The position numbers were made by a program, and so were the translations under genes. A DNA stretch of 64,000 nucleotides, taken from Terrabacter sp. Root181 (GTDB lineage: Bacteria; Actinomycetota; Actinomycetes; Actinomycetales; Dermatophilaceae). The DNA lies in assembly GCF_001428505.1 (NCBI RefSeq), contig NZ_LMHU01000008.1:62001-126000 (forward strand). The letters run 5' to 3'. The notes under the pieces are model-generated. The model was not told the DNA's origin. It saw only the letters and a program-made list of their open reading frames with translations, and ran no database searches. Positions 18,287-26,043 of this stretch are shown one piece after another. Positions within the stretch are counted from its first letter, which is position 1. Each line of letters opens with the position of its first letter.

Positions 18287-18401
18287 GTCCTCGCGCTTGC
18301 ACGCACCGGGACGGGTGCGGCCAGGTCTTCACCCGGGGCACCCCACCGCGAAGGAGGGTTGCCGACCAGCGAGCCGGGGCTTGTCGCTGGTACTCATGAC
18401 C
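18287..18401 (-). promoter_or_regulatory. SAM-IV riboswitch in the metX leader
   Basis: Read on the minus strand, the leader begins GGTCATGAGTACCAGCG and continues with the conserved ACAAGCCCCGGC, CGGCAACCCTCC, GCGGTGGGGTGCCCCGGGTGAAGACC blocks, then a GCACC...GGTGC hairpin. This matches the actinobacterial SAM-IV class: P1 pairs GGTC with GACC, the CAGCG/CGCTG helix and the CAACCCTCC loop are in place. Length near 115 bases is right. Binding of S-adenosylmethionine should reduce metX expression; the ribosome binding site GAGGAG starts just downstream, which suggests control of translation. The downstream edge is approximate. Confidence 0.9.
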
Positions 18402-18495
18402 TGCTCCAACCATACGCGAGGCCTCCCCGGGCCGAGATCGGCCGGTCCACGACATGGACTCCGACCCACCGGCGCCGAGGCCTCATGGCCCGTGG

Positions 18496-20088
18496 TCAGG
18501 CGCACCTGCTGGGACGGACGCCGTGGTCGAGAGCGTCGCGGACGGCCCGGCTCAGGGAGTGGTCCGGCTCGAGCCCGAGCGCGTGGTCGACGGCGACACC
18601 GGCACGTGCCCCGTCACCGCACCACCAGGCGAGGTGGGCCACGATCGAGAGCAGGGGCGCGGCATGGGCGGCCGGGGTGAGGCGACAGACCTGCTCGAGG
18701 CGCGACAGGAGCAGCCGGGGTGCCGCGGCCTCCTCCCAGCCGTCCCAGTCGGGTTCGTCCCGGCGCGCACCGAGGTCGTCGTCGTCCACCGGCTCGGCGC
18801 GCTCGAGCAGTGCCGCCCGCTCGTCCAGGCCCTCCCCGTCCAGCCCGTCCTCGTCCTCCTTGTCCAGCCCGTCCCCGTCCAGCTCGTCCAGCTCGTCCAG
18901 CTCGTCCACCTCGTCCACCTCGTCGAGCTCGTCCACCTCGTCGAGCTCGTCCAGGGTGCGGCGTACGTCGAACCAGTCGGCCGTTCGCTCGCCGTCGGCG
19001 TCCCCGGCAAGCGGGCCCCACGGGTCTGCGTCCTCGTGGGACAACAGCTCCTGCAGCGAGCGGACCGCGTCGAGGTCGGGGTCGGACAGCCGGGCCCCGA
19101 CCTCTGTCCCCCTCCAGCGTCCCGGAGCGCCGCCATCCCGCGGTTGGGACCTCGCCGTGCTGCCCTCGGGGAGCTCGCCCGCCGCCGGGGGGACTCGGAG
19201 GTCCGGGCCCAGCAGCAGCTCGAGCAGCACGGCGACGTCGTCGGGCAGGCGGCCGGCCGGCAGGGTGCCCGGGCACAGCCAGCCCACGAGGGCCTCGCGC
19301 ACCTCGCGGTCACGCAGCGGACCGACGAGGGACGGCAGCCAGTGCTCGATGCCGTAGCCCTCGATCTCGCCCCGCAGGACCCCACCCCAGGCGACGAGGG
19401 AGTCGTTGACGAGGAACTGTCGAGCCGTCGGGTCGGTGCCGTCGAGGACGCCCAGACGCACCTCCGTCGGGCGCAGTGGACGCCGCGACGGTCTCCGTCG
19501 TCCGGGCGGGTCGGCGTCCTCGGTGATCGTCCCGCCGGCGGCTGCGTAGCGACGCTGCCAGTCGTCGATGGCGGCGACCGCGAGGTCGTGTCGTGGCTCC
19601 GACGAGGCGAGCGGCTCGACGAGCCGCGCCAGCTCGTCCCGGTCAGGCAGCACGGCGTGCCCCAGCGCGACGTAGCTCGCCACCGCGGGCACGTCAGCCT
19701 GCTCGGGAAGCAGCCAACCCTCGTCGGGGCAGCAGCCGCACCCGACGGAGCGCCACCGTCCGTCGCGCACGACGAGCCGCTCGCGGACGACCACACGGTC
19801 GGACTCCACTCCGGCGCCGAGCGCCTCGAGCAGGGGCAGGGACTCGTCCGGCTCGACCTCGAAGCCGACGAGAGCCACGGACGACGGCGATCCCTGCAGC
19901 AGGGTCGGCAGCGTCTGGGCGGCTGCCTCCGCGGCCAGGCCCTCGTCGACGAGGTCGAGCCGGGCCACGAGCCCGAGCCGTCGGCCGTGAAAGCACACCA
20001 CGACGACGCTCCGCACCGGCTGGAAGCCGAGGTGGAAGGGGATGACGGTCAGCAGCTCGGCCGGCCCGGACAGTGAGATCTTCGGCAT
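18496..20088 (-). CDS. DUF4192 domain-containing protein
   Basis: 530 residues. The N-terminus (LSGPAELLTVIPFHLGFQPVRSVVVVCFHGRRLG) is the typical opening of DUF4192, an actinobacterial family of unknown function; the C-terminal 110 residues (SRLEQVCRLTPAAHAAPLLSIVAHLAWWCGDGARAGVAVDHAL) match the other end of that family, which often contains a TPR-like helical part. Between them lies an acidic low-complexity insert of LDE/VDE tripeptides. A sequence CAGGCT six bases before the ATG could be a -10 for a leaderless transcript. No functional partner is evident from the neighbours. Confidence 0.85.
   Translation of the reverse strand: MPKISLSGPAELLTVIPFHLGFQPVRSVVVVCFHGRRLGLVARLDLVDEGLAAEAAAQTLPTLLQGSPSSVALVGFEVEPDESLPLLEALGAGVESDRVVVRERLVVRDGRWRSVGCGCCPDEGWLLPEQADVPAVASYVALGHAVLPDRDELARLVEPLASSEPRHDLAVAAIDDWQRRYAAAGGTITEDADPPGRRRPSRRPLRPTEVRLGVLDGTDPTARQFLVNDSLVAWGGVLRGEIEGYGIEHWLPSLVGPLRDREVREALVGWLCPGTLPAGRLPDDVAVLLELLLGPDLRVPPAAGELPEGSTARSQPRDGGAPGRWRGTEVGARLSDPDLDAVRSLQELLSHEDADPWGPLAGDADGERTADWFDVRRTLDELDEVDELDEVDEVDELDELDELDGDGLDKEDEDGLDGEGLDERAALLERAEPVDDDDLGARRDEPDWDGWEEAAAPRLLLSRLEQVCRLTPAAHAAPLLSIVAHLAWWCGDGARAGVAVDHALGLEPDHSLSRAVRDALDHGVRPSRCA
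18879..18953. repeat. CTCGTCCA-type trinucleotide-phased repeat in the DUF4192 gene
   Basis: An imperfect array of AGCTCGTCC / ACCTCGTCC nonamers encodes about 25 residues of alternating LDE and VDE triplets on the minus strand. It is in frame and expands an acidic linker, a pattern expected from replication slippage. Confidence 0.85.
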
Positions 20089-20211
20089 GCCCCGAGCCTG
20101 TCCACCGGGCTCCGGCCGGGACAGGCCCGGCCGCGTCCCTGTGGACCGACGTGCCGCCGCCGCAAGGGGTGTGGATGGCCGAGGCCGCGCCCGTCCGTCG
20201 GCGGGGGAGGC

Positions 20212-20937
20212 TCAGCGCTCGAGGCGCTTGCGGACCGACTCGAGGACGTAGTCCGCCGCCGCCTGCCGCATCCCCTCGGGAAGGCGCACGCGCTCGCCAC
20301 GACCCGGCCCCGTGACCCGGTCTGCCCCGGTGCTCGCCCCGTCCGAGGCACCGACACCGGGCTCGCGGCGGGAGGCACCCGTGACCCGCGTGAGGCGACT
20401 GGCGATGCGGCCGGGGGCCGCCGCTCCCGTGGTGTCGCGGTCCCGGCGGAGCCCGTCCTGGTCGCCTGCGGACCACCCTGTGGTCGGGACGCCCACCGGG
20501 CCATCCAGCGGCACACCGGGCACGGTGGCCCGTGAAGCGTCCGAGTGCGAACCGCCCGCCGGAGCCCAGGGCGCGGTCCCGCGACGTGGGCGCGGCCGGT
20601 GCCGCCCCTGACCGACCTCCCAGGCGATGAAGCGCTCGGTCTCCTCGAAAAAGGCCTTGACCGCCCACGAGATGACGACGGCGTCGTCGGCCGCGCCGAT
20701 GACGGGCAGGACCGCCTCGGGCACGAGGTCGACGGGCGAGGCGACGTAGACGACCGCCCCCGCGACGAGCCCGAGCCGCTTCAGGGTCGTGCCGGCATAC
20801 GTCCCCTCGACCGTGGCGCGCACGAGACGCGGCACCGCCTGCACGCGCTCGGGGATGCTCGGCCCCCCGGCGCGCGTCGAGGCGCGCACGACTGAGGCGA
20901 CGGTCGTGGCCATCTTGATCCGGGACGCGGTCCTCAT
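20212..20937 (-). CDS. YkvA-like DUF1232 protein
   Basis: 241 residues. The YkvA/DUF1232 core lies at residues 40-105 (VAGAVVYVASPVDLVPEAVLPVIGAADDAVVISWAV), a short membrane-associated helical hairpin with the conserved SPxDLxPE motif. The remaining C-terminal 130 residues are Arg/Gly/Pro/Ala-rich and look disordered, ending in a short amphipathic helix (AADYVLESVRKRLER). An internal ATG eight codons downstream is an alternative start; neither has a clear ribosome binding site. Function unknown. Confidence 0.8.
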   Translation of the reverse strand: MRTASRIKMATTVASVVRASTRAGGPSIPERVQAVPRLVRATVEGTYAGTTLKRLGLVAGAVVYVASPVDLVPEAVLPVIGAADDAVVISWAVKAFFEETERFIAWEVGQGRHRPRPRRGTAPWAPAGGSHSDASRATVPGVPLDGPVGVPTTGWSAGDQDGLRRDRDTTGAAAPGRIASRLTRVTGASRREPGVGASDGASTGADRVTGPGRGERVRLPEGMRQAAADYVLESVRKRLER

Positions 20938-21042
20938 GCCCGGCCCAACGAACGGGTGTCCCCTGCGATTCCCCGGCCCGGACGGCGATGCGCAACGGTG
21001 ATCTGCGTGCTCTCCACGGTCAGGCCTGCCCAGCCGGTCGTC

Positions 21043-21789
21043 TCAGCGACCGAAGGTCGCGACCGGAGGGAACTCCTTGGCCGCCTGCTTGCCGATGCGG
21101 TTCAGCATGTAGACGTCGACCGCCGCGCCGACGAGGCCACCCACGAAGGGGACCAGGCGGCCGAGCCTGGCGAAGGTGCCCTGCCCGATGCGTCCGAGGA
21201 GGCGGAAGCCGACGGCCTTGTTGAGGACCATGAGGGCCGGGGCGGGCAGGCGGTCGAAGGCGACGGCCGACAGCTTGCCGCCGGCAGCATGCAGGCCAGC
21301 CTTCTTCAGGATGTCCTCGCTGTCGGCACCGGCGAGGGTCAGCAGGATCGCGGAGCGGATCTCGGGCTGGTCGATGTCGTAGCCGCGCACCTTGGCCGTG
21401 GCCGCGGTCATGCGCGTGGCCAGCAGGTAGAACTCGAGCACGTTGGCGGGCAGCGAGAGTGGCATCAGGAAGAAGCCGCCCAGGCCGGTGACGAAGCCGC
21501 CGACGGCGCCGAGCTGCCGGTGGTCGCGCGCGATGATCCGCAGCGCCTCGTCGGCGTCGCCGCGGGCGTGCTTGAGCACGTTGGCGGCGATCTCGTGAGC
21601 CGGGTCGAACGGCCCCTTCCCGTCGATGCCGACATCGAGCAGCCGCTCGACCAGCCGGGTCGCGGCCCCCGAGAGCCCGCCCTCGGCCGGCAGCGCGGCT
21701 CGCTCGAGCGCGCCGGCGTCCTTCGCCGTGCGCAGCTGCACCGCGGTCGCGTCCGATGCCTCGACGGTCTCGTCCCTGTCCCAGCCCAT
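21043..21789 (-). CDS. EcsC family protein
   Basis: 248 residues from ATG 21789; an in-frame GTG at 21798 is four bases after GGAG and may be the true start. The central part (residues 75-200) has the EcsC-like pattern of amphipathic and hydrophobic helices (GAVGGFVTGLGGFFLMPLSLPANVLEFYLLATRM), with a further Gly-rich hydrophobic hairpin near the C-terminus (GRLVPFVGGLVGAAVDVYMLNRIGK). EcsC is named after a Bacillus ABC-transporter operon, but its role is unknown. Neighbours are the YkvA-like gene downstream (105-base gap) and a divergent aminotransferase. Confidence 0.75.
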   Translation of the reverse strand: MGWDRDETVEASDATAVQLRTAKDAGALERAALPAEGGLSGAATRLVERLLDVGIDGKGPFDPAHEIAANVLKHARGDADEALRIIARDHRQLGAVGGFVTGLGGFFLMPLSLPANVLEFYLLATRMTAATAKVRGYDIDQPEIRSAILLTLAGADSEDILKKAGLHAAGGKLSAVAFDRLPAPALMVLNKAVGFRLLGRIGQGTFARLGRLVPFVGGLVGAAVDVYMLNRIGKQAAKEFPPVATFGR

Positions 21790-21944
21790 GATGCCCACCG
21801 GTCTCCATCCTCTGTCCGTCGTCCCTGCGCAGCGACCCTCGCTGCGCCGCCGACGACACCGTATGCCGCCCGGGTCGCTCGTGGCATCCTCGTACCCAGT
21901 CGAGCCGGCCCGGGACCGCAGGAGACGGCGTCGGTCGGCTCTCG

Positions 21945-21950
21945 TAGGGT
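21945..21950 (+). promoter_or_regulatory. Leaderless promoter -10 of the aminotransferase gene
   Basis: TAGGGT followed by seven bases (CGCTCCC) and then the ATG. The expected transcription start coincides with the start codon, the arrangement known for leaderless actinobacterial genes. No ribosome binding site is present. Confidence 0.6.
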
Positions 21951-21957
21951 CGCTCCC

Positions 21958-23124
21958 ATGGGTGAGAGGCGCGGGAGCAGCGCGACGATCTTCGGCGTGC
22001 CACTGGCCGACCTCCGGCGCGACCGCACGTCGGTGAAGTGGGGACGCTACGGCCCCGAGGTCATCCCGATGTGGATCGCGGAGATGGACTGTGCGCCGTG
22101 CCCGGCCGTCGTCGACGCCGTGAGCGCCGCCGTGGCCCGGGGCGACACGGGCTACGCCCTGACGGAGGAGTATGCCGCCGAGGTCGCGGCGTTCGCCGAG
22201 GACGAGTGGGCGTGGGGGTTCGACCCCCGCACGACGACCCGCGTGGCCGACGTGCTGACCGGGGTGACGCACCTGCTCGGGCTCTTCACCGACGCGGGGG
22301 GCCCGGTGGTCGTCAGCCCGCCGGTCTACAACGCCTTCTACGAGGTCGTCGAGGCGTGCGGACGACAGGTGGTCGAGGCGCCGCTGGGCCCGGACCACCG
22401 GCTCGACCTCGACCGTCTCGCCGAGGTCTTCGCCCGGGTGACCGCCGACGGCGCGCGCGCGGCGTACCTGCTCTCCAACCCGCACAACCCGACGGGCACG
22501 GTGCACACGCCGGCCGAGCTGGAGGCGCTCGCGCGGGTCGCCGACGAGCACGGCGTCAGGGTGGTCTCCGACGAGATCCACGGCCCGCTCGTGCTCCCGT
22601 CGAGCACGTTCACGCCCTACCTCACCGTCGCGGGAACGGAGCGCGGCATCACCGTCACGTCGGCCTCCAAGGCGTGGAACCTCGCGGGGCTCAAGGCGGC
22701 GATCATCGTGCCCGGCGAAGGGGCCCTCGACGACGTGCGCCGGCTGCACCCCTACGTCACGTTCGGCGCGAGCCACCTGGGCGTCATCGCCCAGACGGCC
22801 GCCTACCGCGACGGGCGCGGGTGGGTGCACCGGCTCGTCACCGAGCTCGACGCGAACCGCAGCCTGCTCACCGACCTCGTGGCCGAGCTCCTGCCCGGGG
22901 CCCGGCTCGCCGTGCCCGAGGCCACCTACCTCGCGTGGGTCGACCTCTCGGGGCTGGGCCTCGGCGCCGACCCGGCGGGCGAGGTGCTGCGCCGGGCGCG
23001 GGTCGCGCTCTCCCCCGGGCCGCTCTTCGGCTCCGGGGGCGCGGGGCACGCCAGGCTCAACTACGCCACGTCTCCCGAGGTCCTCCGCGAGGCAGTCGAG
23101 CGGATCGCCGGCTCCCTTGACTGA
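21958..23124 (+). CDS. MalY/PatB-type PLP aminotransferase / C-S beta-lyase
   Basis: 388 residues, fold type I PLP enzyme. Signs: the N-terminal SVKWGRYGPEVIPMWIAEMDCAPCPAV block characteristic of the MalY/PatB group, SNPHNPTGTVH for cofactor binding, SDEIHGPLVL, and the Schiff-base lysine at residue 238 in TSASKAWNLAG. Members cleave cystathionine or cysteine S-conjugates to thiol, pyruvate and ammonia, so a role in sulfur amino acid metabolism is likely, in keeping with metX a few kilobases away; the exact substrate is not visible. The start ATG at 21958 matches a leaderless promoter. The 3' end overlaps the polymerase-like gene by eight bases. Confidence 0.9.
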   Translation: MGERRGSSATIFGVPLADLRRDRTSVKWGRYGPEVIPMWIAEMDCAPCPAVVDAVSAAVARGDTGYALTEEYAAEVAAFAEDEWAWGFDPRTTTRVADVLTGVTHLLGLFTDAGGPVVVSPPVYNAFYEVVEACGRQVVEAPLGPDHRLDLDRLAEVFARVTADGARAAYLLSNPHNPTGTVHTPAELEALARVADEHGVRVVSDEIHGPLVLPSSTFTPYLTVAGTERGITVTSASKAWNLAGLKAAIIVPGEGALDDVRRLHPYVTFGASHLGVIAQTAAYRDGRGWVHRLVTELDANRSLLTDLVAELLPGARLAVPEATYLAWVDLSGLGLGADPAGEVLRRARVALSPGPLFGSGGAGHARLNYATSPEVLREAVERIAGSLD

Positions 23125-24868
23125 CAAGCCTCCCGGTCCACCGCTGGTCGCCCTCGTCGTCGGTCCTCGGGGCGCGTATGCCGTGGGGCCGGGTGTCGAC
23201 GAGGCCTGGCCGCTCGGCGACGTGGTGCGGCGGTTCGTGGACATGACGACCCGGCTCGGTCCCCGCTGGGTCGTGTGGTCGGCCACCTCCACCCTGCGCG
23301 GCGTCGTCGCGGCCGGAGTCGACGTGGCACGCACCTGGGACCTGGCGGAGGCGCACCGCATCGTCCACGGCGGCTGGTGGGCCACACCGGGTCACGTGGT
23401 CGCCGGGTGCCTCGGGCTGGACGAGGCCGAGGTGCCGGCCCCCCGCTCCCCCCGGCTCAGCGGGTTCGACGGCGACCTCTTCGACGTCGTCGCCGGCGAG
23501 GACGCGTCCCTGCTGACGACCGCCGGCCACCTCCGTGCGGACGCCCTCGCGTGGGCCACCGACGACGCGCGACTGCGCGAGCTGGCGGTGCTGGCCCTCG
23601 ACTGCCGGTCTGCGCAGCGCGAGGCGCTCGGTCGCATCGGCGGTGAGCACGTGGGCCGGCTCGAGCGCACCGTCTGGTCCGAGTCCGCGGCGGCGGTGCT
23701 CTGCCTCGAGCTCGAGCGCGACGGGCTGCCGGTCGACCGCCCGGCCGCCGAGGACCTCATCGCGGCCTCGGCCGGCGTGCGGCCCCGGGACGACGCCGAC
23801 GCGGCCCGCATCCGGGCCGAGCGCGACGCCGTGGTGCTTCGCCACGCCAGCGGCCGGGAGCGCACCGACCTGCGCAACCCCGGGCAGGTGCGCGAGCTGC
23901 TGCTCTCGGTCGGCGTCGACGTGCCCAACACCCGTGCCTGGGTGCTCGAGCCATACCGGCACACGCACCCCCTCGTCGACGCCCTGCTGCGGTGGCGCAA
24001 GGACGAGCGGATCGCGACGACGTACGGCTACCGCTGGCTCGACGACCACGTCGGCGCCGACGACCGGCTCCGCGGCGGCTGGACCGCCTGTGACGGTGCG
24101 GCGGGACGCATGACCGCGCAGAACGGCCTCCACAACCTCCCCGCTCCCCTGCGCCCTGCCATCTGCGCGGCCCCGGGCCACGTCTTCGTCCGCGCCGACC
24201 TCGGCCAGATCGAGCCGCGCGTGCTCGCCGTGGTCAGCGCAGACCGGGCGTTCGCCGAGGCCACCCGCGCCGACGACCTCTACGCCCCTGTCGCAGCCAA
24301 GCTCGGCGCCGACCGCCCCCGGGCCAAGGTCGCCGTCCTCGCGGCCATGTACGGCCAGCGCTCCGGAGCGGCGGGCGAGGCCCTCAAGGACCTCGAGCGC
24401 GCCTACCCCGTGGCCATGGAGCTGCTCGACCGGGCGTACGCCGACGGCGTCGCCCGGCGTCCGGTGCGCACGTGGGGTGGCCGGCTCATCCGCTTCGGCG
24501 GTGTGCCGGTGCCCGCCCTAGAGCCCGGTGCTCCGGAGCCCTCCGGGAGCGCCGAGTTCTCGGCCTCGGGCGCCGACGGCGCCCGAGGTCGCTACGCGCG
24601 CAACGCGATCATCCAGGGGTCGGCGGCCGAGCTCTTCAAGGCGTGGGCCGCGACGGTGCGCCACGCGGTGCGCCCGCTCGGCGGCCAGATCGTGCTGTGC
24701 CTGCACGACGAGCTGCTCGTCCACGTCCCCGAGCGCGAGGCGGAGGCCGCCGCGGCCGCCGTCGAGGGCACGCTGACGAGCGCGGCCCGCACGTGGGCCG
24801 GCACCGACGAGGTGCGGTTCGTCGCCGACACCTCGATCGTCCGCCGCTGGAGCGAGGCCAAGGCCTGA
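23117..24868 (+). CDS. DNA polymerase I-like protein (family A polymerase core with degenerate exonuclease)
   Basis: 583 residues, a stand-alone family A polymerase lacking the 5' nuclease domain. The polymerase active-site blocks are present: motif A ADLGQIEPRVLA near residue 361, the O-helix RPRAKVAVLAAMYGQ near 397-411 and motif C LHDELLVHVPE near 537. In the O-helix the position of the usual Phe (Escherichia coli F762) is Leu. The N-terminal 200 residues correspond to a 3'-5' exonuclease-like domain, but I see no DxE metal-binding pair, so proofreading may be lost. Start: TTG at 23117, overlapping the aminotransferase stop. This type occurs in actinobacteria beside an ordinary PolI; a repair role is inferred. 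Confidence 0.85.
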   Translation: MTDKPPGPPLVALVVGPRGAYAVGPGVDEAWPLGDVVRRFVDMTTRLGPRWVVWSATSTLRGVVAAGVDVARTWDLAEAHRIVHGGWWATPGHVVAGCLGLDEAEVPAPRSPRLSGFDGDLFDVVAGEDASLLTTAGHLRADALAWATDDARLRELAVLALDCRSAQREALGRIGGEHVGRLERTVWSESAAAVLCLELERDGLPVDRPAAEDLIAASAGVRPRDDADAARIRAERDAVVLRHASGRERTDLRNPGQVRELLLSVGVDVPNTRAWVLEPYRHTHPLVDALLRWRKDERIATTYGYRWLDDHVGADDRLRGGWTACDGAAGRMTAQNGLHNLPAPLRPAICAAPGHVFVRADLGQIEPRVLAVVSADRAFAEATRADDLYAPVAAKLGADRPRAKVAVLAAMYGQRSGAAGEALKDLERAYPVAMELLDRAYADGVARRPVRTWGGRLIRFGGVPVPALEPGAPEPSGSAEFSASGADGARGRYARNAIIQGSAAELFKAWAATVRHAVRPLGGQIVLCLHDELLVHVPEREAEAAAAAVEGTLTSAARTWAGTDEVRFVADTSIVRRWSEAKA

Positions 24869-24885
24869 TCGTCCCCGGTCTCCCC

Positions 24886-25003
24886 CGTCGAGAGGCCACC
24901 TGTGGCCGCGCCCGACACGTCGAAAGGCCACCCTTTGCGAGCGGGACCCGGCAAAGGATGGCCTTTCGACTTCTGTCAGGCGGCCAGACGTGGCCTCTCG
25001 ACG
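24886..25003. repeat. Nested palindrome with four GTCGARAGGCCA arms
   Basis: Outer arms CGTCGAGAGGCCAC (24886-24899) and its complement (24990-25003) are perfect, followed by TGGCCGC/GCGGCCA (24903-24909, 24980-24986). Inside, GTCGAAAGGCCA (24919-24930) pairs with 24959-24970 and, after one mismatch, CCTTTGC (24932-24938) pairs with 24951-24957. The outer and inner arms are near copies of each other. It fills the whole gap between two convergent genes and could serve as a bidirectional terminator or be a dispersed palindromic repeat unit. Confidence 0.85.
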
Positions 25004-25011
25004 GTGTGGGG

Positions 25012-25935
25012 CTACTGGTCCTCGTCGCTGACGTCCCTGAGGAACGCCTCGAACTCCGCACCGATCTCGTCGGCCGTCGGGAGGTCGGACAGGTCGGTGG
25101 CGAGCAGGTTGCGCTGCTGACGCCCCTCGAGGAACGTGTCGTACTGCTGCTCCAGGGCCCGGACGACGGCGGTGATCTCGTCGCTGTCCTCCATCTGGCG
25201 GGTGATCTCGGCGCGGTTCAGACCGGCGGTCGCGGCGAGCTCACGCAGGTCCAGGTCGAGGCCCGTGGCGGCGCGCACCCGCTCGAGGCCGAGCACGGCG
25301 GCGTCGGCGAACTCGCTCTGGCCGAGGTAGTGCGGCACGTGGACCGCGAAGCCGATGGCGTCGAGCCCCGCCTCGCCGAGCCGGAGCTCGAGCAGCGACG
25401 AGAAGCTCGCCGGCACCTGGACCGTGCCGAAGGCAGGGTCGTTGCCGGTGACGAGACGCGGGTTGGTGCCGTGGGCGGTGACGCCGAGCGGCCGGGTGTG
25501 CGGCACGGCCATCGGGATGCCGTGCACGCTGACGGTGAGGTCGACGCCGAAGGCCTTGATGAGCATCGAGGTGGCCTCGACCATGCGGTTCCACTGGTAG
25601 TCGGGCTCGGGCCCGACGAGGAGCAGGAAGGGCACACCCTCCTTGTCGACGACACGGTGCAGCAGGAGGCTCGGGTCGTCGTAGCTGCTCCAGTGGTCGC
25701 GGTCGAAGACCATGACGGGACGGCGGCCGCGGTAGTCGAGCAGCTGGTCGACGTCGAAGGAGGCGATGACGCGCGACTCGTGCGTCTCGAGGAGGTGGTC
25801 GGCCATGAGTCGCTGGGTGTGGCCGGCGTCGATGAATCCGCCGAGGGCGACCACGAGCACCGACGCCTGCAGCTGCTGGAGCTGGCTCGGTGAGGTGTCG
25901 CTCTCGAACTGGAAGAGCTCGGTCGGGTCCTGCAC
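25012..25935 (-). CDS. PAC2 family protein
   Basis: 307 residues. The PAC2 (proteasome assembly chaperone-like) fold is recognised by the N-terminal VLVVALGGFIDAGHTQ block near residue 27, FDVDQLLDYRGRRPVM, LLLVGPEPDYQWNRMVEA and the GIPMAVPHTRPLGVTAHGTNP segment, with a C-terminal helical extension ending in the acidic sequence DVSDEDQ. Actinobacteria with proteasomes often carry such genes, but no proteasome genes lie in the window. GTG start at 25935 with AAAGG 11 bases upstream. Convergent with the polymerase-like gene and separated from it by the nested palindrome. Molecular role unknown. Confidence 0.87.
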   Translation of the reverse strand: MQDPTELFQFESDTSPSQLQQLQASVLVVALGGFIDAGHTQRLMADHLLETHESRVIASFDVDQLLDYRGRRPVMVFDRDHWSSYDDPSLLLHRVVDKEGVPFLLLVGPEPDYQWNRMVEATSMLIKAFGVDLTVSVHGIPMAVPHTRPLGVTAHGTNPRLVTGNDPAFGTVQVPASFSSLLELRLGEAGLDAIGFAVHVPHYLGQSEFADAAVLGLERVRAATGLDLDLRELAATAGLNRAEITRQMEDSDEITAVVRALEQQYDTFLEGRQQRNLLATDLSDLPTADEIGAEFEAFLRDVSDEDQ

Positions 25936-26043
25936 GGGTCTGGCCTTTCGTCGTACGGGGTCCTTCGTGCAACGCCTCGCCGCATCCCATGATTCCCCGC
26001 CTGTGGCCTCCGCTCGGGCGGCGGGACGGGGAGTCCCGAGCGG

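Noticed and set aside
18879-18953. Possible CRISPR-like array
   Set aside because: Units are 9 bases, contiguous and in frame within a gene; there are no spacers. The ftsI repeats are rejected for the same reason.
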